A stretch of 64,000 bases of DNA from Wolfiporia cocos (taxonomy: Eukaryota > Basidiomycota > Agaricomycetes > Polyporales > Phaeolaceae): NCBI GenBank assembly GCA_029448655.1, contig JACCLO010000001.1, positions 682,001-746,000 on the forward strand, written 5' to 3'. Positions 60,301-64,000 of this stretch are shown in pieces (position 1 is the stretch's first letter; every line of letters begins with the position of its first letter). The position numbers were made by a program, and so were the translations under genes. Under the pieces are notes generated by a model. It did not search any database. It saw only the letters and a program-made list of their open reading frames with translations, and was not told where the DNA came from.

Positions 60301-62841
60301 CTTTGCCTGGGTTAACGCTTCGTGGGGGCTCGTAAAACTACGGACCACTGGCGCTTCTACCAGTGGCTGCCCCGCCGCGTTGCCATGGCGACCTACAGGT
60401 GGAGAACCCTCGGCCCAAGCGCGGGGAACGCAAGGGGGGAGGTAAGATATCTCTAAGATTATGTCACAGACGTACCACGTCTGTGCGACCCAGGCAACTG
60501 GGGAAGTCCTATAAGCCTGACAAGGCGGTGCACCACCCAACAGAGGTGACGACGTCGGCTGTACCCCGCACTGGGGACTCCTAAGACGCGACGTATTGAG
60601 GTAACGCACAGACAAGTAAGTCATAGAGGGGCCCCGGGCCAGTAGTCACACAGGAAGGTTGGTAAGAGAGGGACCTAAGTCCATTGACGAGAATCTTAGA
60701 GATGGGGTATCAACCCACATCTCGACGTATTATATACATGCGCATGGTAACTACCGAGCAGGCCCTAAAGTAATGGTCTGTGCACCACTATCTAAGGGGT
60801 CATGTGCAAGGACATGTGACATGTAAGTAATGTGACCATTAAGTAGGCACCTGACGTGCGCGCTACCCTACAGCGCTAATCTACTGGGTCAGCTGATCTA
60901 GACGGAGTGAAACGAACGTGGAGGTGGCTGAGGCTCAGAGAGGCGCGCGCGGCACGTAGCGGCGCCCATAAGACCTATAGCGAGAGCTGTTACGATATCC
61001 CCCGGATATTCTGTGACATTACCCCCCCTCCTAAAAAACGTTGTCCCTAACGTTCTACCTTATATCCTACGGCTCTCGCATCCTTGGTTGCTTGTTTAAC
61101 ACACGGCTCATGTGGTTCATGAGGAGCGTCCATGTGCACGGTCCGTCCGCCGATGGAGGAGAGAAGTGAGCGTCGCCTTCAGGGGAGCATTGGGATGAAA
61201 CGGAGTGACCATTCCCTGTTTCCCTTACATCCCGCGACGTGAGCGAGTGAGTCTTGTCAGCGGTGAGCGGGCCCATCGGTAAGTCATGTTAGCGCATGCT
61301 TGTCCTAGGACTGACGCCGACATGGCGAAGCGTGACGCGCCGACCCCGGGGTATGTGGTTGGCTCAATCGAATATGGTAGTCGGTTGTATTGTTCCGTAA
61401 TCGAGCTTGATGACCGGTCGATGTGGGGTTGGGTACCCTTGCGGGACCCTTCGCATACCCACTGGTCAAAGTCCTCGGACTGGTTCCTGCCGCCCAGGGA
61501 TAATGGCTGAGCTGCCCTAGACCTCCACGCATCACATTCCCTTGTCAGGGGTGGATGGCGGGTCCTCAAACGGGGCTTACGCGAGTCGATCCCTGCTACC
61601 CTGTGTTCAAAGGGGGGCGGACTTGTTTACTCACTCCCTGTGGCCGCTTTGCCTGGGTTAACGCTTCGTGGGGGCTCGTAAAACTACGGACCACTGGCAC
61701 TTCTACCAGTGGCTGCCCCGCCGCGTTGCCATGGCGACCTACAGGTGGAGAACCCTCGGCCCAAGCGCGGGGAACGCAAGGGGGGAGGTAAGATATCTCT
61801 AAGATTATGTCACAGACGTACCACGTCTGTGCGACCCAGGCAACTGGGGAAGTCCTATAAGCCTGACAAGGCGGTGCACCACCCAACAGAGGTGACGACG
61901 TCGGCTGTACCCCGCACTGGGGACTCCTAAGACGCGACGTATTGAGGTAACGCACAGACAAGTAAGTCATAGAGGGGCCCCGGGCCAGTAGTCACACAGG
62001 AAGGTTGGTAAGAGAGGGACCTAAGTCCATTGACGAGAATCTTAGAGATGGGGTATCAACCCACATCTCGACGTATTATATACATGCGCATGGTAACTAC
62101 CGAGCAGGCCCTAAAGTAATGGTCTGTGCACCACTATCTAAGGGGTCATGTGCAAGGACATGTGACATGTAAGTAATGTGACCATTAAGTAGGCACCTGA
62201 CGTGCGCGCTACCCTACAGCGCTAATCTACTGGGTCAGCTGATCTAGACGGAGTGAAACGAACGTGGAGGTGGCTGAGGCTCAGAGAGGCGCGCGCGGCA
62301 CGTAGCGGCGCCCATAAGACCTATAGCGAGAGCTGTTACGATATCCCCCGGATATTCTGTGACACCATGAGGTGTAATGGCGATTGGCCGGTCTTTGTTG
62401 GATGACCAAGGCGAGGTGCCGAGGTCGTTATGCCATTGGACGGGAAGTACCGTGGCATGTGTTACAGCCCGGTCCGGATGGTTACCGGGGCGTGTATTGG
62501 TCTTAGCCGTGAGGCGAGGACCGGTGTTTGGGCAACGCCGTGATGGCAGAAGCCCGGGACTTGGAGAACGCCGAGTCCGTGGGAGGCCGAGGAGGCCGAG
62601 CCTATAGCAATATTGCCTTGGTGCTAATATAGTGCTAGTTGGCCGTGTTGCCATTATTATGCGAAGGCGTGGCGCGCCTGAGGTGCCATTGTGATCAAGG
62701 ATCTTATGGCGGTGGGAAACCGGGAAGGCCGACCCAATAGTACAAGGCCACGAGGCACTGTTTGTACATGTGGACATTATTATGCGAGCGTGCCGCGCTC
62801 GGCCTATCATTATGATCTAAGATCTATGACGTGGCTGGTCT
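57374..62841 (-). mobile_element. LTR2-family LTR, inverted, split by a tandem retrotransposon array
   Basis: 57374-57769 is the reverse complement of the right part of the solo LTR at 13647-14747 (starting TGACACAGATGGCTCTGTGG), and 62370-62841 continues it. The two halves meet exactly at the CCATG duplication of the inserted array. The outer portion of this LTR is missing because another element begins at 62842, probably continuing beyond the window. Confidence 0.85.
57770..62364 (-). mobile_element. tandem array of a miniature LTR retrotransposon (4 LTRs, 3 internal regions)
   Basis: LTRs of 557 bp at 57770-58326, 59116-59672, 60462-61018 and 61808-62364 alternate with 789 bp internal regions (58327-59115, 59673-60461, 61019-61807): an exact 1346 bp period. 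The whole array is flanked by one CCATG duplication (57765-57769, 62365-62369). On the minus strand the internal region ends AGGAGGGGGGTAA next to the LTR, a polypurine tract, and the LTR has a TATA run (gtatataatacg), so it lies on the minus strand. The only difference I found between units is g at 59007/60353 versus a at 61699. The internal region has no reverse transcriptase or integrase; its 114-codon frame has no known domain. A single unit (1903 bp) fits a TRIM. Confidence 0.9.
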
Positions 62842-64000
62842 TGTCACAAACTTTCTCTATGCAGGTTTGTACTCCCTCGCTATAGGACGCACGCGCGGCG
62901 CTAGGCGTACGCCGCGCCTCTGCGCTGTAGCCACCTCCGGCGTCTCCCAGATATTGCAGGTCACCTGGTCGTTAGGTTAGCGCTGTAGGGTAGCGCGCGC
63001 CTCCGGTACTCACGTTATGGTCACAGTAGTTACATGTAGCGTCACCTAGCACATGACCCAGTAGATACGGCGCACAGGCCTCATCTTTAGGGCAGTACTA
63101 GTAGTCACATCGCTCATGTATATATTACGACGGAATGTGGGCTTACTCCCCATTCCTAAGATTCTCGACAACTGGGCATAGCCCCTTACTCTCACCTCTT
63201 TGTGTGCGCTCTCTGGCCGGGGGCCCAGCTCGTCTTGCTTGACTGTGCGCGCCTCAACATGTCGACTCTAGGAGTCCCTCTTTAGGGTACAGCCGACAAG
63301 TTCACCGCTGTTGCGGTTGCGCACCGCCCTGTAGGGCGCGTTAGGATTCCTCTGTAGTACAGAGTCCCACAAACGTGTAAGTTTGTGTCATAATCTTAGG
63401 AATATCTTACCTCCCCTCCGGCGCCACCTGCGCTGGGGCCGAGGGTTCTCCACCTACAGGTCGCCAAGGCAGCATGGCGGGGCAGCCGACGGTAGAAGCG
63501 CCGTCGGTCCGTAGTTTTACGAGCCCCCACGAAATGCTACACCTGGCAAAGCGACCGTAGGGAGTGAGTAATCAAGTCCGCCCCCCGTGAACATTGGGTA
63601 GCGGGATCGACTCGCGTAAGCCGCGTTTGAGGACCCGCCATCCACCCCTGCAAAGGGAATGCGATGCGTGGAGGTCTAGTGCAGCGGAGCCATTATCCCT
63701 GGGCGGCAGGGGTTATCGTCAAGAACTTTGATCTGTGGGTATGCGAAGGGTCCCGCAAGGGTACCCAACCCCACACCGACGATCACGAAGGTCAGAAAGC
63801 AATCCACCACGACAAGACTATCGAATACCAACGAGCGAACCGCATACCCCGAGGTCGGTAGGCCACGCGTAGTCATGTCGGCGCAAGTCATGAACTTTGA
63901 CATGTACCAATACGCTCACCACTGGCACGCCTCGTCGACTCACGTCGTGGGATGTAAGGAAACAGGGATGGTCGGTTTGCTCCCAATGTTCCCTGAAGGC
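62842..64000 (+). mobile_element. second miniature LTR retrotransposon of the same family, opposite strand, incomplete
   Basis: LTR 62842-63390 (549 bp; TGTCACAAAC..GTTTGTGTCA, TATA run atgtatatattacg) is followed by an internal region starting TAATCTTAGGAATATC, the same post-LTR sequence as in the tandem array (TAATCTTAGAGATATC). From there to the window end the DNA is a diverged, oppositely oriented copy of the array's internal region (shared TATGCGAAGGGTCCCGCAAG). Its downstream LTR lies beyond 64000. It is inserted in the LTR2 copy just described. Confidence 0.8.

Noticed and set aside
57770..62364. CRISPR-like or satellite array because of the strict period
   Set aside because: The 1346 bp unit resolves into LTR plus internal region with polypurine tract and one flanking target duplication, so it is a retrotransposon multimer.

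Overview
The window is nuclear DNA of a filamentous fungus, almost certainly a mushroom-forming basidiomycete (Agaricomycetes; a wood-decay polypore-like species is my guess, not shown). Evidence: nearly every gene is cut by many 44-65 bp introns with GT..AG ends and CTNAC/CTAAT-like branch points, the protein families are typical of basidiomycetes, and gene blocks alternate with transposon-rich DNA full of solo LTRs. There are no operons, Shine-Dalgarno sites or CRISPR arrays.

Layout. (1) 1-25.2 kb is a transposon graveyard around two related F-box-type genes. The first is only a 3' end at the left edge; the second (7504-9694) is split by a 935 bp solo LTR. Insertions I could delimit by target-site duplications (TSDs): a Mutator-like element with ~160 bp inverted ends, three bounded hAT-type MITEs plus one truncated copy, six solo LTRs, a fold-back repeat whose arms carry tRNA-like sequence, and an 8.0 kb LTR element with almost identical LTRs but no recognisable gag-pol. 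(2) 26.1-54.1 kb is gene-rich: secreted beta-mannosidase (GH2); an amino-acid permease directly followed by homocysteine S-methyltransferase; ribosomal protein uS2/S0; glucosamine-6-phosphate deaminase; a NIMA-type kinase; a small frame-disrupted protein resembling dimeric alpha+beta barrels; a membrane-anchored methyltransferase-like protein; and two divergently transcribed, multi-exon, helical proteins with hydrophobic hairpins that look like an alpha-pore-forming fold. (3) 54.1-64 kb returns to repeats: a MITE inside an acidic open frame, then an LTR interrupted by a tandem array LTR-int-LTR-int-LTR-int-LTR of a miniature retrotransposon (exact 1346 bp period), then a second, diverged member of that family running off the right edge.

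How genes relate. The permease and homocysteine methyltransferase match the neighbour pair used for S-methylmethionine uptake and use (yeast MMP1/MHT1, bacterial mmuP/mmuM). Beta-mannosidase and glucosamine-6-phosphate deaminase are carbohydrate-degradation functions but are not obviously linked. The two helical proteins start 732 bp apart and may share a control region.

Exon models were built by hand from splice signals, frame continuity and remembered family motifs. For the intact genes the summed exon lengths are multiples of three, but no transcript or database evidence was available.
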